A stretch of 64,000 nucleotides of DNA, taken from the NCBI GenBank assembly GCA_903813345.2, contig CAIIXF020000009.1, positions 2,480,001 through 2,544,000 on the forward strand. Direction: 5' to 3'. Origin of the DNA: Owenia fusiformis. Its lineage: Eukaryota > Annelida > Polychaeta > Sabellida > Oweniidae. A program made the translations under genes and the position numbers. The notes below the pieces were generated by a model that worked only from the letters and a program-made list of their open reading frames with translations, searched no databases and was not told where the DNA came from. Shown in pieces: positions 33,719-44,014 of this stretch. Within the stretch, counting starts at the first letter, position 1; each line of letters starts with the position of its first letter.

Positions 33719-35371
33719 TAATAGGGAGGTTAAGATTAGCGCAAAAATATACGTGTAACTATCTCTATCCATATGTTTGTTACGGATGCGTATATGTAAT
33801 GCGTATTGCAAAATGAGTTGAAGATTATGCCCGTAGCCAGGTTTCGGTTAGGGGAGGGGGGGGGGGGGGGTCGAACCCCCCCCCCCATCCACACACAAAA
33901 ATGTTTTCATGCTTAACCAACTTCGTTTTGTGACCACAAGGGTGTTATTAACAAGACACCAGGGGAAAACAAGAGGGGACCCCAAAATTTCCGCGCTTGC
34001 ACAGATGAAAATAAGGGCCCGATGCAAATTTTGACAAATGTCCAGTAATTCCCTAATGTTGTTAAAATGACTAGTTAGTTGATTTAGACGGAACAAAATT
34101 CGAGCCAAATTATCATGGCCTGTAAAATAATAGCTTGTGAGTAATGTATCCAGAAGGTATGCTCCCCCGGAAAGTTTAGGAGATTTGGGCTGATTTAGTG
34201 CGTTCTGAGCGATTCTAGGATCAAAATATATGATTTACGTATTTCAAAAAACTGATTTGTTAGGCTTTTTAGCGAATTGTGGGCGATTCTGATGCGTTCT
34301 GATCGTTCTAGGGAACTAAATATATGATTTACATATCTTAAAAAATCGAATTTTTAGGTTTATTTGACACGTTCTGAGCGATTCTAGGATCAAATATATG
34401 ATTTATTAAAAAATCAGAGGGCTGGCTCCCCTGAAAAAGTTAAGATTTTTGGGCTGAATTCGAGGATCAAAATATATGATTTATGTATTTATATTAAAAT
34501 TGAATATATAATTTAGGCTTATTTGGCACCTTCTGAGCGATTAAAGGATCAAAATATATGATTAATTTCCGAATGATTTAGTTGCCTCGCTCTTCTAGTC
34601 AATTTAGAATTTTATAAAAAGAAAGTGGCAATCACATCAAAATACACTGTACATATGTCACCAAATGTTACCTTCTACCTCGAAATGTCAGAAAATTCTT
34701 CAAGAAAGCAAAAAAGGTAGGTCCACATTATTTTAGGAGATATCTGGGGTCCGAGCCCCCCTGGCTACGGGCCTGAAGATTAACGTAAAAGGCTACGAAA
34801 CCGTATGCTACAATTTATGATAAAAATGACATCTGTAGAATGAAATCCATGCGATGGCTTATATGGCATATACCAGTACATGTCACCTCCAATAAGTTAT
34901 ATACCTCAGAGAGAGTGGTGTAGCTACTACTGTAATTGGGAGGGGTTTTTCTTTGTGGGCCCGCTAATGGGGCGGTGACTTGAGGCGAAATGTTAAATTT
35001 CTAGCATGATCCAGCAATGAGAGTAACCAAATAGTAAAAATTAAACGATTAAAACCACGATAAATGGCTGATTTCATACATTTACAATAAGCAAAACTGA
35101 ATTAATGTGTTCGGCCACTTAATTTGTATACAGATCGAATGAGAAACTTTTGTTGTTACTATTTTAAAGTTTGATGAATATATATTTGCAAATGACATAA
35201 TTTCTTGAATAAAAACATACGTTTTCGAATTACCTATCTTCGGCCATTTATAGGTAATCACGTATCGCAAACCCTGTAACCTAGGTAAACTACCGCCTAG
35301 TGTAATAATAAAATACGTATAGGTATGGGTAAATGGGTTATTTAGGCTAATCTTAAATTCCCTATTATCAA
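33719..35371 (-). mobile_element. TIR element B, inverted relative of 22116-22880, split by a hAT-like insertion
   Basis: Left end GGGAGGTTAAGATTAGCGC and right end GCTAATCTTAAATTCCCTAT are inverted repeats. The body matches element A on the opposite strand. The copy is interrupted at 33827-34773 by another transposon. Removing that leaves about 700 bp, similar to element A. Confidence 0.8.
33827..34773. mobile_element. hAT-like MITE with 8-bp target-site duplication
   Basis: The ends GCCCGTAGCCAGG and CCTGGCTACGGGC are perfect 13-bp inverted repeats. The flanking 8-bp sequence TGAAGATT (33819-33826 and 34774-34781) is an exact duplication, the size made by hAT transposases. The element is 947 bp with long G and C runs near the left end. 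It holds five copies of a GCGATTCTAGGATCAAA-to-ATATATGATTTA block at about 34205, 34300, 34375, 34465 and 34535. No transposase is seen. Confidence 0.88.
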
Positions 35372-35473
35372 TCAGTCTTTGTACCCCTGCATTTGAAAGT
35401 CCTATGCCGTTGTCTCGGTATACACTCTAAAGGTCACTGGGTGATGCTTTAAACATCTGTGTAACTATAATAA

Positions 35474-36771
35474 TCACGGCGTATAACCCAAACGCTCCTA
35501 TATGCACGACGGGGCGTTTCATTTACGCGGAAACGCTCCGGAGCGAAATAAAATGGCGGCTAATGAAGATTCCACTATGACCGTAAGTATTGTTTCTCTC
35601 GTCTCTCTTACATATTATATGTTATGGTGAAATATTATGTACCATTCGATGAACAATACCGTGAGCAAAGATCTTATTTATTCAGCTTCTGGTGGTAAAC
35701 TGTTATTTGCTTGATCAAAGCTCCGAAGTGTAGATCGAACCGGAATCTGAAGATGACGATTTGACCACAAATTACGAATTAAACTAGTATTTCTATAAAA
35801 ACGTTAATCTTTCTGTTAAAGTAGTAGATCACAAACTCGTATATCCTTATTTCCTAAAATCCCAGTCCAAATCCATTACTTGTTCTCAAGAAATCGCTTG
35901 TTTTCCTCAAAACGCTCCGTCGATTTAGAACACAATTTTAGAAACGCTCTTACCATTTTGTTTTGATATCATTTTTAGATTATTAGAGAAGAGTTCCGAA
36001 TCGAATCTATCTCTCAAAAACGTGTTGTACTTGTTAAGAAAATTTAAACATCTGCACCTGGTTGTGCTAAACGTGCAACTAGCTGATTTATGCCTAAATT
36101 AGATGATGTGATGCCTACATGTGTGCTAAATCATAAAACTATAATAGAAAAAACGAAAATTTATATGTGAATTAATCTTTCTTCTTTTGATGCCAAGGGG
36201 TATAATAGATCTTTTCTTTCTCTTCCTCAAAAGGAAAGGCAAGCTATATATTTCCTAAACAGATCTAGACTACCGGAGCGTTTCTAGTTCACTGTGTTAA
36301 CCAGATCGGAGCGTTTCTTGAATATGAGAATGTCATCATTTTTAAGACTGGATTTTCGGTCATCAAATCACTATTACGATAATGTATGGTGCGTTGAAGC
36401 ATTGGAATTTGACTAAAATATACGTTGGTGCTCTAATCTTGGCTCAACTAATCACATGTATCGACAAAAGGGGTTTTGACCGGTAGAATGACAAATACGT
36501 TTTTGGATTTTGATGACTATACTGCTTCGTACAGCTCTTCCTAATTGCTTCAAACGTCAACAGCCAGTCAAGTACAACATGAATATCACACCCATCGAAT
36601 GGTATACTCGAAATATGTAACTCATACCTCTTATTCCCATTATTGGGGAAATCGTCAGACGGCTCATCATTCCCGCCAGCCAGTTTTCCTACTCCGGAGC
36701 GTTTCTTTGTTTAATTTCAGTAATGAAACGCTCCGTCGTGCATGTAGGAGCGTTTGGGTTATACACCGTGA
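35474..36771. mobile_element. Harbinger-like element with ~80-bp TIRs and repeated AAACGCTCC motif
   Basis: The left end TCACGGCGTATAACCCAAAC and the right end with its inverse match over about 80 bp. Flanking TAA on both sides is a possible 3-bp target duplication, as made by PIF/Harbinger elements. The motif GGAGCGTTT, or its inverse AAACGCTCC, occurs repeatedly in the arms and inside (near 35485, 35535, 35908, 36275, 36308, 36695, 36730, 36750). It may be a transposase-binding repeat. No catalytic domain is visible, so it is probably non-autonomous. Confidence 0.8.
35552..35583 (+). other. Possible mini first exon with splice donor
   Basis: ATGGCGGCTAATGAAGATTC starts a frame reading MAANEDSTMT that runs straight into GTAAGT. 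This looks like a short coding first exon followed by a consensus 5' splice site, placed at the inner edge of the left terminal repeat. It may be a leftover first exon of the element's own gene or a captured host exon. No matching downstream exon was found. Confidence 0.35.
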
Positions 36772-37074
36772 TAATAGTGGATAAAAAGTGTAATGGATAT
36801 ATCTAAAACAAAGTGTGGAAGTAACAATTATCTCAAAAGCACTTTTGAATTTGATACCGTATAAGTACGTCATTTACAAATTGATATGTAGAATAGACCT
36901 GATATCTATGCATCTTAAGTCTTATACTATTTTAGAAGGACGTTATTTATATATTAAACAACTGTATCTAGTATCATTTGAAATGAATATAAATCTGTTT
37001 TCTACTAGAAAAGGTTGGGGGGGGGGCTAATATAGCGATTATATGGTCATATTTGGAAAAATATTGTATACTTA

Positions 37075-37829
37075 CACTCCCCTTCAAAAGTTTGGTAACC
37101 CTAACTCCCTCATTGGACTACGAGTTAAAGTCTCTTAATGTTTGAATTTTTATTTACATAACCAGCAATGAAAATACTAATGATAAAGGTGAAAATGTAA
37201 CTTGACTTCGTTTCCAATGCCTCTAATTTTTTCAATTTTTTCTTGATTACAATAGGTTGAGATTGATGACAACTTTTGGAAAATTATAATCCCAATTTAA
37301 AGAAATGGGTTCGGGGCAAATCAGATTTCTGGATATATATTCAGTAAATGCTTCATTTTTATATAGACGATTGAAAATTATTTTTCGCCTCCTGTGTTAT
37401 TTCAATGGGAGAGGTTTCTCGAAAAATAATTTCAACTTTGGAGGCCTATAACTTTGCTAAATGTGAAAAAACATATCACTTTTGTGTTAAACAATTGCAA
37501 AGTTTGCAAATTCAATTTCCTACCTAAACTAAACTCGGATACATTGATATTCTGTCATATGACTTACGACAAACATTAGTTCCCATTGGTTTAACATGGG
37601 AGTGTCGATTTTAAAAACTTCATCAAATTTGTCTTCAATATCCGACCTATTGTTAATGTTGAAAATATTGAGAAAAATTGGAGGCATTTGAAATGAAGTC
37701 GATTTATATTTTCAGCCCTAAAAGTAGAATTTTCTTTACAGACTATGCAAATAAAAATTCAAACATAGATAGGCTTTAGCATGTGATCAAATAGAGGAGT
37801 TAGGGTTGCCAAACTCATGGAGGGGAGTG
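37075..37829. mobile_element. Complete Tc1-like MITE (CACTCCCCTCC family)
   Basis: Left CACTCCCCTTCAAAAGTTTG and right CAAACTCATGGAGGGGAGTG, each next to TA. It is 755 bp, the most complete medium-length member. It shares internal blocks (CAATTACAATAGGTCG-like, TTGGAGGCATT) with 9607, 16980, 19645, 40595, 56833 and 58700. Confidence 0.88.
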
Positions 37830-39196
37830 TAACTCAAGCCAATTGTTTAAATAAACTTTGTATAACGGAGATAATAGTACGACAACAGAAGTAGCACAAA
37901 ATAATAAGTGTAATGATATCTAATTTATATCTATTCTTATAATATAAGGGGAATATCGGTGTTGGGGATGTACAATTTCAGAGACCATTTAATCCAAGTG
38001 TCTCGAGTGCTTTATATGGAAATACTTTTTATTATCGTATATGATCTCTTAAACGAAGCTCTGATTGTCCAGTTCTTGTGCTCTACCAATTTGTATTGCT
38101 ACTGAGATTGTACGGAATTGATTTCGTCTTTTTCCAATACAGAATTTCTCGAGCAGAATATAACCTGTATTGCACTTCAAATCATCCAATAACTTATATT
38201 GCATTTAAGCGTTTGATTTACATTCCAATGGCCTCACCAGTTGTATTGTTACAATAAAGAAATTGAATTTCATCTACGCATCACATTAGTAACACGGTAA
38301 TAAGTAGACTCATTTTATCGTTTATAAATAACACCTGACATCCGGCTGTGGAAATAATAATATTGAGTGATAAGTAATTATTTTAATTATTGATCAATTA
38401 CCAGTAAGTAGTTGTGACACAACCATACCTAGCAAATACAGTTGGTCCAGTCTTTTTAAGAAGTATTCAAAAGAAATGCTGGAATAATCAATTTAATAAT
38501 CAATTTGAGTTTTTCCTAAAAAGTGTTTTTTCTAAGCCTTATTAGGTCACTTATTTTTTCCTATAGATTAATGGTCCAGTTGAGCTTCCCATCCAAAGGC
38601 AAGCTTAATCGAAACGTTTCTTGGAGTTTTCCTCCAAATATTAGAGCTTCAATTTGGATAGCGATCAGTAACTTGAATCTGTCTTAAATATACTGTAGGT
38701 GATAGTTTGGTTACTTTCAGGTGTTCTTCCAACTGAGCTACTTTTAAATCGAGCTACACTGATTTGTTCGTCAAAGTACTGAAGCTAGGGTTTGATGGTT
38801 CAGTCACTTTGAATCCTTGAATCTTTCTCACGAGGTCAAGAGCTCTGATTTAATACCAACTTTTTACCGTTTTTCCTCAGGGGCTAGAGTTGCTTTGTAT
38901 TGTTGCTATTCTATTTCTAATGTCTATCGTGCAGTCACAAAGACAATAACCAAAGTGTACACGGAACACTGTAAACGGACACTAAGGAGTTAAAGCTCGC
39001 GATGTTTTTCACAACCTAAACGTGAACGGAAAATATTGAAGTGATGCACTTGTTTTGGCGATTGCTCATACGTATAGGTTGGCGTTTCGATTTTCTATAT
39101 GCAAGCTTAAACTCCTTAATATCTAATGATCTGAACGTGTAACTATTCTTGATGTTGTATATGATAATAACTATACACAAAACAGAGAAGTCCAGC

Positions 39197-39224
39197 AAAC
39201 AAGCAAACAAACAAACAAACAAAC
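39197..39224 (+). repeat. AAAC microsatellite
   Basis: Runs of CAAA with one GCAA interruption, about 100 bp upstream of the TM7 exon. Confidence 0.85.
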
Positions 39225-39320
39225 CATAAAGCAGATTTAACCAATCAAATGGGTATCGACAAACAAGCAAGCAATTATCACTCAAACTGTATCATTATTT
39301 ATATATCTGCTCTATTTCAG

Positions 39321-39432
39321 CTGCCAACATGGTACAAAGGCTGGTTCCAATATGTAGCCGTCTTCTTAGCCTACTCCAACAGTGCGCTCAACCCTTTCAT
39401 TTACTCTGGATTCAATGAAAACTTCAGAAAGG
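39321..39432 (+). CDS. Class A GPCR, exon encoding TM7 and start of helix 8
   Basis: Reads LPTWYKGWFQYVAVFLAYSN, then SALNPFIYSGFNENFRK, plus one base of the next codon. NPFIY is the canonical TM7 NPxxY motif and FNENFRK begins helix 8. The exon lies between CTATTTCAG (ends 39320) and GTATGC (39433), phase 0 in and phase 1 out. The split Gly codon is completed exactly by the next exon. Confidence 0.94.
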
Positions 39433-40594
39433 GTATGCAACAAGTTATTATTGAATGTTCATATCCCAATGTTTCAACTTGTAACATATTGCTCGATTTC
39501 CATTTATTTTATTAATATCTGGTTAACTTGGATCCTAGTTCAAACTCGGACAGAGTTCAATTGTACAGTATATTAGCATTAATGTTGATACATCAACATA
39601 AAACCATTGTCACAACTAAAATGTATCAATGCCTGAACTATTTGGTTTATCATAATCGTTTTAGTCACTTTCCATGATAAAGGGTGTGGTGTTGTCTTAA
39701 TCGAGAAAATATAACCTATTTGTCCAATATTTACCAATTTATTTATAGATTATTTCTACTACAGTTTGTAAGTTGACATTTTGCTCAAGTATTGATATAG
39801 TCAAAGTTATGTATTAATTCAAAATTGAAATTGTTCAAATTTGTTCAAATTAAAAAGTCATCACTATGGTTACCAGATATTGCCCCTAAACAATAGTCGG
39901 GCATTTTTGATTCTACCAGTTTCAGATAATTGTGCAAACAAGCAGGTAGTATACAGGTCGAGTAAACATATGAGTTTTAAGAGAGAATCAGATATAGCGA
40001 GCAGGCTAAACAAAAATTGTTTAAATTTTAGAATATTATTATATTGTCATTCCTTGTCATGCTTATTTTCTAAACACCACATACTTTAATTCCAGGAAAA
40101 CTAAAGATTTTTACAATAATGTATTCTTTTTCTATAAGAATGGTTACCATTCTTATTATTTGGGAGAATTTAAACATTTTTGCACTTTGAAGCATTAATA
40201 ACTTCACCGATTCATAACATATTCAAGTCATAGTCAATTATACATGTTGCTTGTAATTTTGTCACCCCCTATAGATCAGATTCTGCCTTTAATTAGATAA
40301 TAATAGGCTGTAAAATAAAACAATCAGGCTTTTGTCCTACAATGACAATCCATCACCGTGGTTACCAATACAAAAATAATACTATGAGATCACGATTACC
40401 TCTGGCAAGAGTACATTTAATATGTTGCAAATAATAATGGTTAATGGTATAGAATGAGAACGAGACAGAGAAATAATTTCTGAATGCATATTGAGGAAGG
40501 AGTATTGTTATTTGACAGATGATTGGAGGTTAATCTTCTTGCAGTTTTTATTTAGCTCGCCATTGTTACCAGACATTTTTACCATATACATGGA

Positions 40595-40783
40595 CACTCC
40601 CCTCCATAAGTTTGGCAACCTTAGCTCCCCCATTGAACTACGTGAATTTTACATTTGAATTTTTATTTACTTAACTTGCGATGAGAGTGCTTATACTGTT
40701 GATGGAAACGTGATTTGACTTTATTTCCAATGCTTCCAAATTTTCTCATTTTTAAATTACAATAGGTCGAACAATTGATGATA
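40595..40783 (+). mobile_element. Tc1-like MITE, left part, cut by a CAGGGTG terminus
   Basis: It starts CACTCCCCTCCATAAGTTTG and follows the family consensus to AGGTCGAACAATTGATGA. At 40782-40784 it runs into TA-CAGGGTGTTCC, a mariner-type end. A mariner element appears to have inserted at a TA. Its other end is not seen, and the rest of the MITE is missing. Confidence 0.7.
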
Positions 40784-41526
40784 CAGGGTGTTCCATATTT
40801 TTCAGAAATGATGTTGTATTTCATTGGTTTTCTTTTCAATCTAGCTTATTTTTGACAAAATGTGTCCAAATATGTTGTGAATATGTTGAAAAAGTTTCAT
40901 ATCATGAAACTCAGTAGACTGAATAATATGGTTGCTGTAGTAACCTAGGGGTAGGGTAGGTGGAGCAGGTGTAAGAACGCGCAAAACATGACATTTTGTA
41001 AAAATAGTAGTTTTTGTATAAAGTGTTCGAAGTATCAATTTGTCATAGTCGCATCAAACTTGTTGGAAATTAAAAAGAATAAAGGTGGATTCCTGGAAAT
41101 TAAAAATGTTATCACACCCTTTATTAGCCATCATCATTATTTCAGCACCTATCCCTTCTGCATTCAATTGGTTATAGCGCTCTCACTTTTCTCGGATGTC
41201 CACATTTTGTATTATCGGTCTCAGTTTCCCTTTCAGATTTGAACCGCTTGTACCACTCCTACACTTTAGAGGTTACCATCATTGAGTCCCCATGTGCATT
41301 CGTTAGGAGTTTAATTGTGTCTGCTGCAGAAAACTGTTATTCACGCATGTCATGTCTTGTCACAGATTGTTGAGGATCTTCCTTTTCTGGTTTTCATTGC
41401 ATGAAAAGATTATTCAACAAGGGGTCTAAAACTTCTTCAAAAGTAGAATGGTATTTAGAGTCTACTTTTGAAGATATCAATTTTCGATGACCAAAACTAT
41501 GTTGAAAACAATGGATAGCACGAGTT

Positions 41527-42910
41527 TTCTAGAACTTAGACAATGCTCAAAATGTTCTCGTACTATCACACCAAACTAGTTCTCACTACTATCTCGAAAA
41601 CGGGCTTCAACTGTGTACGAACGGACTGGACGTACTAAGAACCGTTTGGGATCTATTTACAAACTTCATCGAACGTACTCGAACGGGTAGGTCCTCTAGA
41701 ACTTAGACAATGCTCAAAATGTTCTCGTGGTCGTCACATTCTACAATTAGAACGAGTGACAACGTACTAACGACGAGCTGGACGTACTACGAACTGAACC
41801 GTCGACTTCAATCCTACTAGGGACGTTTTAACAACGAGTTGAACTGTCTGCGGACGTGTTGAGAACGAGGTAGAAATAATTGCAAACGGGTTTAAACTGA
41901 TTAAGAACGTATTTAAGACTGCTTATGAACGAGTTAGCAAAATATAGCTATCACACCAAACAAGCTGCCACTGCGTTCCTCAAAACTGGATTTAAACTTT
42001 TTGCGAACGGAATGAACGTAGCTGCAACTTTGTAAGGTATATTTACGAACTTTATGAACGTTCTCAGACGGGAATGTGATTTTAGAATTTTGAATCTGGT
42101 GAGCAATCTTATTTAACCTCCCTATCACATCAAACTAGTTCTTACCCGTTCTTGCCAGTCCTACGAAAACATCGTAAAACGGGCTCAATCTGGCTGTGGT
42201 TGGGAAATAATTATCTATTTCGTTCATAAACAGTCGTCACTACGTCCATGTCATTCGCAGTTCGTTCAGGTCGCACCACGTAGTTATGCAACGTCGTACA
42301 ACGCGTCCCTTAGTCTAGAAGGTCATCATGACCTGATAAAAGAACGGTATGATCGCCATCGAATTTTGAATCAATTCAAAATTCTAAATCACATTCCCTG
42401 TCCGGGAAAGTCCTGGAAGTTCGAGAACAGACCCTAGGACGTTGTAGCTACGTTCATTCCGTTCGCACACAGTTTAAAACCAGTTTTAAAGAACGCAGTG
42501 GCAACTTGCTTGGTGTGATAGCTATATTTTTGCTAACTTGTTCATTAATACATTCTTAATCAGTTTTAACCCGTTTGCAATTAGTTCTACCTCGTTCTCA
42601 ATATGTCCTCAGACAGTTGAACTCGTTGTAAAAACGTCCCTAGTAGGATTGAAGTACGACGGTTCCGTTCGTTGTACGTCCAGCTCGTCGTCAGTAGGTT
42701 GTCACTCGTTCTAATTGTAGAACGTGACGACCAAGAGAATATTTGAGCATGTTCTAACTTCTAGAGGACCTACCCGTTCGAAAACGTTCGATGAAGTTTG
42801 TAAATATACCCCAAACGGTTGTAAGTACGTCCATTACGTCCGTTCGTACACGGTTGAAGCCCGTTTTCGAGAACGTAGTGAGAACAAGTTTGGTGTGATA
42901 GTAGGGTAAT
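41527..42910. mobile_element. CGT-rich modular foldback element, second locus
   Basis: Modules 3, 2 and part of 1 reversed (41564-42098), followed by modules 1, 2 and 3 forward (about 42120-42908). The result is a nearly symmetrical inverted repeat with outer ends CTATCACACCAAACTAG and its inverse. It begins with a stray 35-bp piece of the module 2/3 junction (41527-41562). Sequence agreement with 30920-32490 is high, so the two loci look recently related. Confidence 0.87.
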
Positions 42911-43379
42911 ATTAAAAAAGTCATTGAGTGTAGCATAGAACAGTACATGACGTGTGGACAACATCGATGTGTTTATTTCGTAATGGCCTTAATTTCCCTA
43001 ATACGTCGTTACCCTTGTTCTTTCTGTTCTAGATCTTGATTGATGTGTTTTGAATTTTCCATATTACCGACTAGATATTATCACATCCCCTAAGGTCGTA
43101 TCTAAGAAACAATCAAACATTTGTATGCTCGGTAATGGAATCATACGTATTTACAGTAGCTATTGAACAAGCTTAAGCCATTTCGATTGCCATCGAACGT
43201 CTATTTCTTTATACCGAGTCAATGTTTCTACAATTGGGAATAAATGTCTCATAAGACTACATCGGGTTGAAATATATTGTTTGAAATTATGGTTACTATG
43301 GCAACTAAATTGGGTCAACTAAATCTTTGTAGTAAAAAATCCTATATTATTTTTTTACATAAATGTATTTTTTGATTAA

Positions 43380-43505
43380 TCCTACTATCACACCAAACTA
43401 GTTCTCACTAGGTTTCCGAAAACGGGCTTAAACTGTGCACGAACGGATTTGATGTACTAAGAACCCACTAAGAACCGTTTGGGATCTGTTTACACACTTC
43501 ATGAA
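43380..43505 (-). mobile_element. CGT-rich foldback family, module 3 fragment
   Basis: It starts CCTACTATCACACCAAACTA and follows module 3 in reverse to CTTCATG, with a short internal duplication of CTAAGAACC. It is followed by sequence shared with the Tc1-like element at 19645-21145. Confidence 0.75.
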
Positions 43506-43823
43506 ACTGATCGTCAAGACTATTTTCGTTCCGATACCAAGAACAAAAGAAGTGTCCGATGTGTTTTCTAAAACAATATAAAGAAAAGTATAAACATTAT
43601 TTTCAAATTAAGTTGTTACCATGCAAAGATGATCAATAAATCGAAGATGTGTACAGTTTTAGAATTATTTGATGACTGGTTTAAAAGAAGCGCGTGTTCA
43701 ATTCAATTCGCCATATCGATACCAATTCTTTGAAAATAAGCCAGGACTATATGCTAATGGTAGAATAACTAATCATATATCTTTTTATAATAATTTACAG
43801 ACGTATATCCATGTCTATTGCAG

Positions 43824-44014
43824 GTTTTAAAGAAGTATTTGGTTTCCACCGTACATTGCGCAGACGTTACAGTAGTCTGTACAGCGGAGGGAACCATGCA
43901 GTGCGAGCAGAGACTGAGACGAAAAGAACGGACTCCACGAGTTTCAGTTGCGCTTTTGAACAGTCAAACTGTAGCTGCAGTACACGGGCAAGCACACATG
44001 CCGCATTAAAATGA
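43824..44014 (+). CDS. Class A GPCR, last coding exon (C-terminal tail)
   Basis: Completes the Gly codon split by the intron and reads FKEVFGFHRTLRRRYSSLYS, then a Ser/Thr- and Cys-rich tail to TGA at 44012-44014. FRK-GFKEVF is a normal helix 8 continuation. SCAFEQSNCSCS near the end offers palmitoylation candidates and many phosphorylatable residues. The acceptor is TATTGCAG. An alternative frame through the same region is also open but does not fit the phase-1 donor. Confidence 0.88.

Larger units (their letters stand above)
33367..39320 (+). other. Receptor intron (6.0 kb)
   Basis: GTAAGT to CTATTTCAG. It holds the nested hAT-like element, the Harbinger-like element and a Tc1-like MITE. 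No further gene is seen at 37830-39196. Confidence 0.88.
39433..43823 (+). other. Receptor intron (4.4 kb)
   Basis: GTATGC to TATTGCAG, phase 1. It contains a truncated Tc1-like MITE, a CAGGGTG terminus and two CGT-rich foldback loci. The stretch 39433-40594 has short frames only. Confidence 0.88.

Noticed and set aside
33854-33895. Long G and C runs as a G-quadruplex regulatory site
   Set aside because: They belong to the end of the hAT-like MITE, and homopolymer length there may be an assembly artefact.
43818-44009. Alternative frame through the last receptor exon
   Set aside because: It does not match the phase-1 donor at 39432 and breaks the helix 8 continuation.
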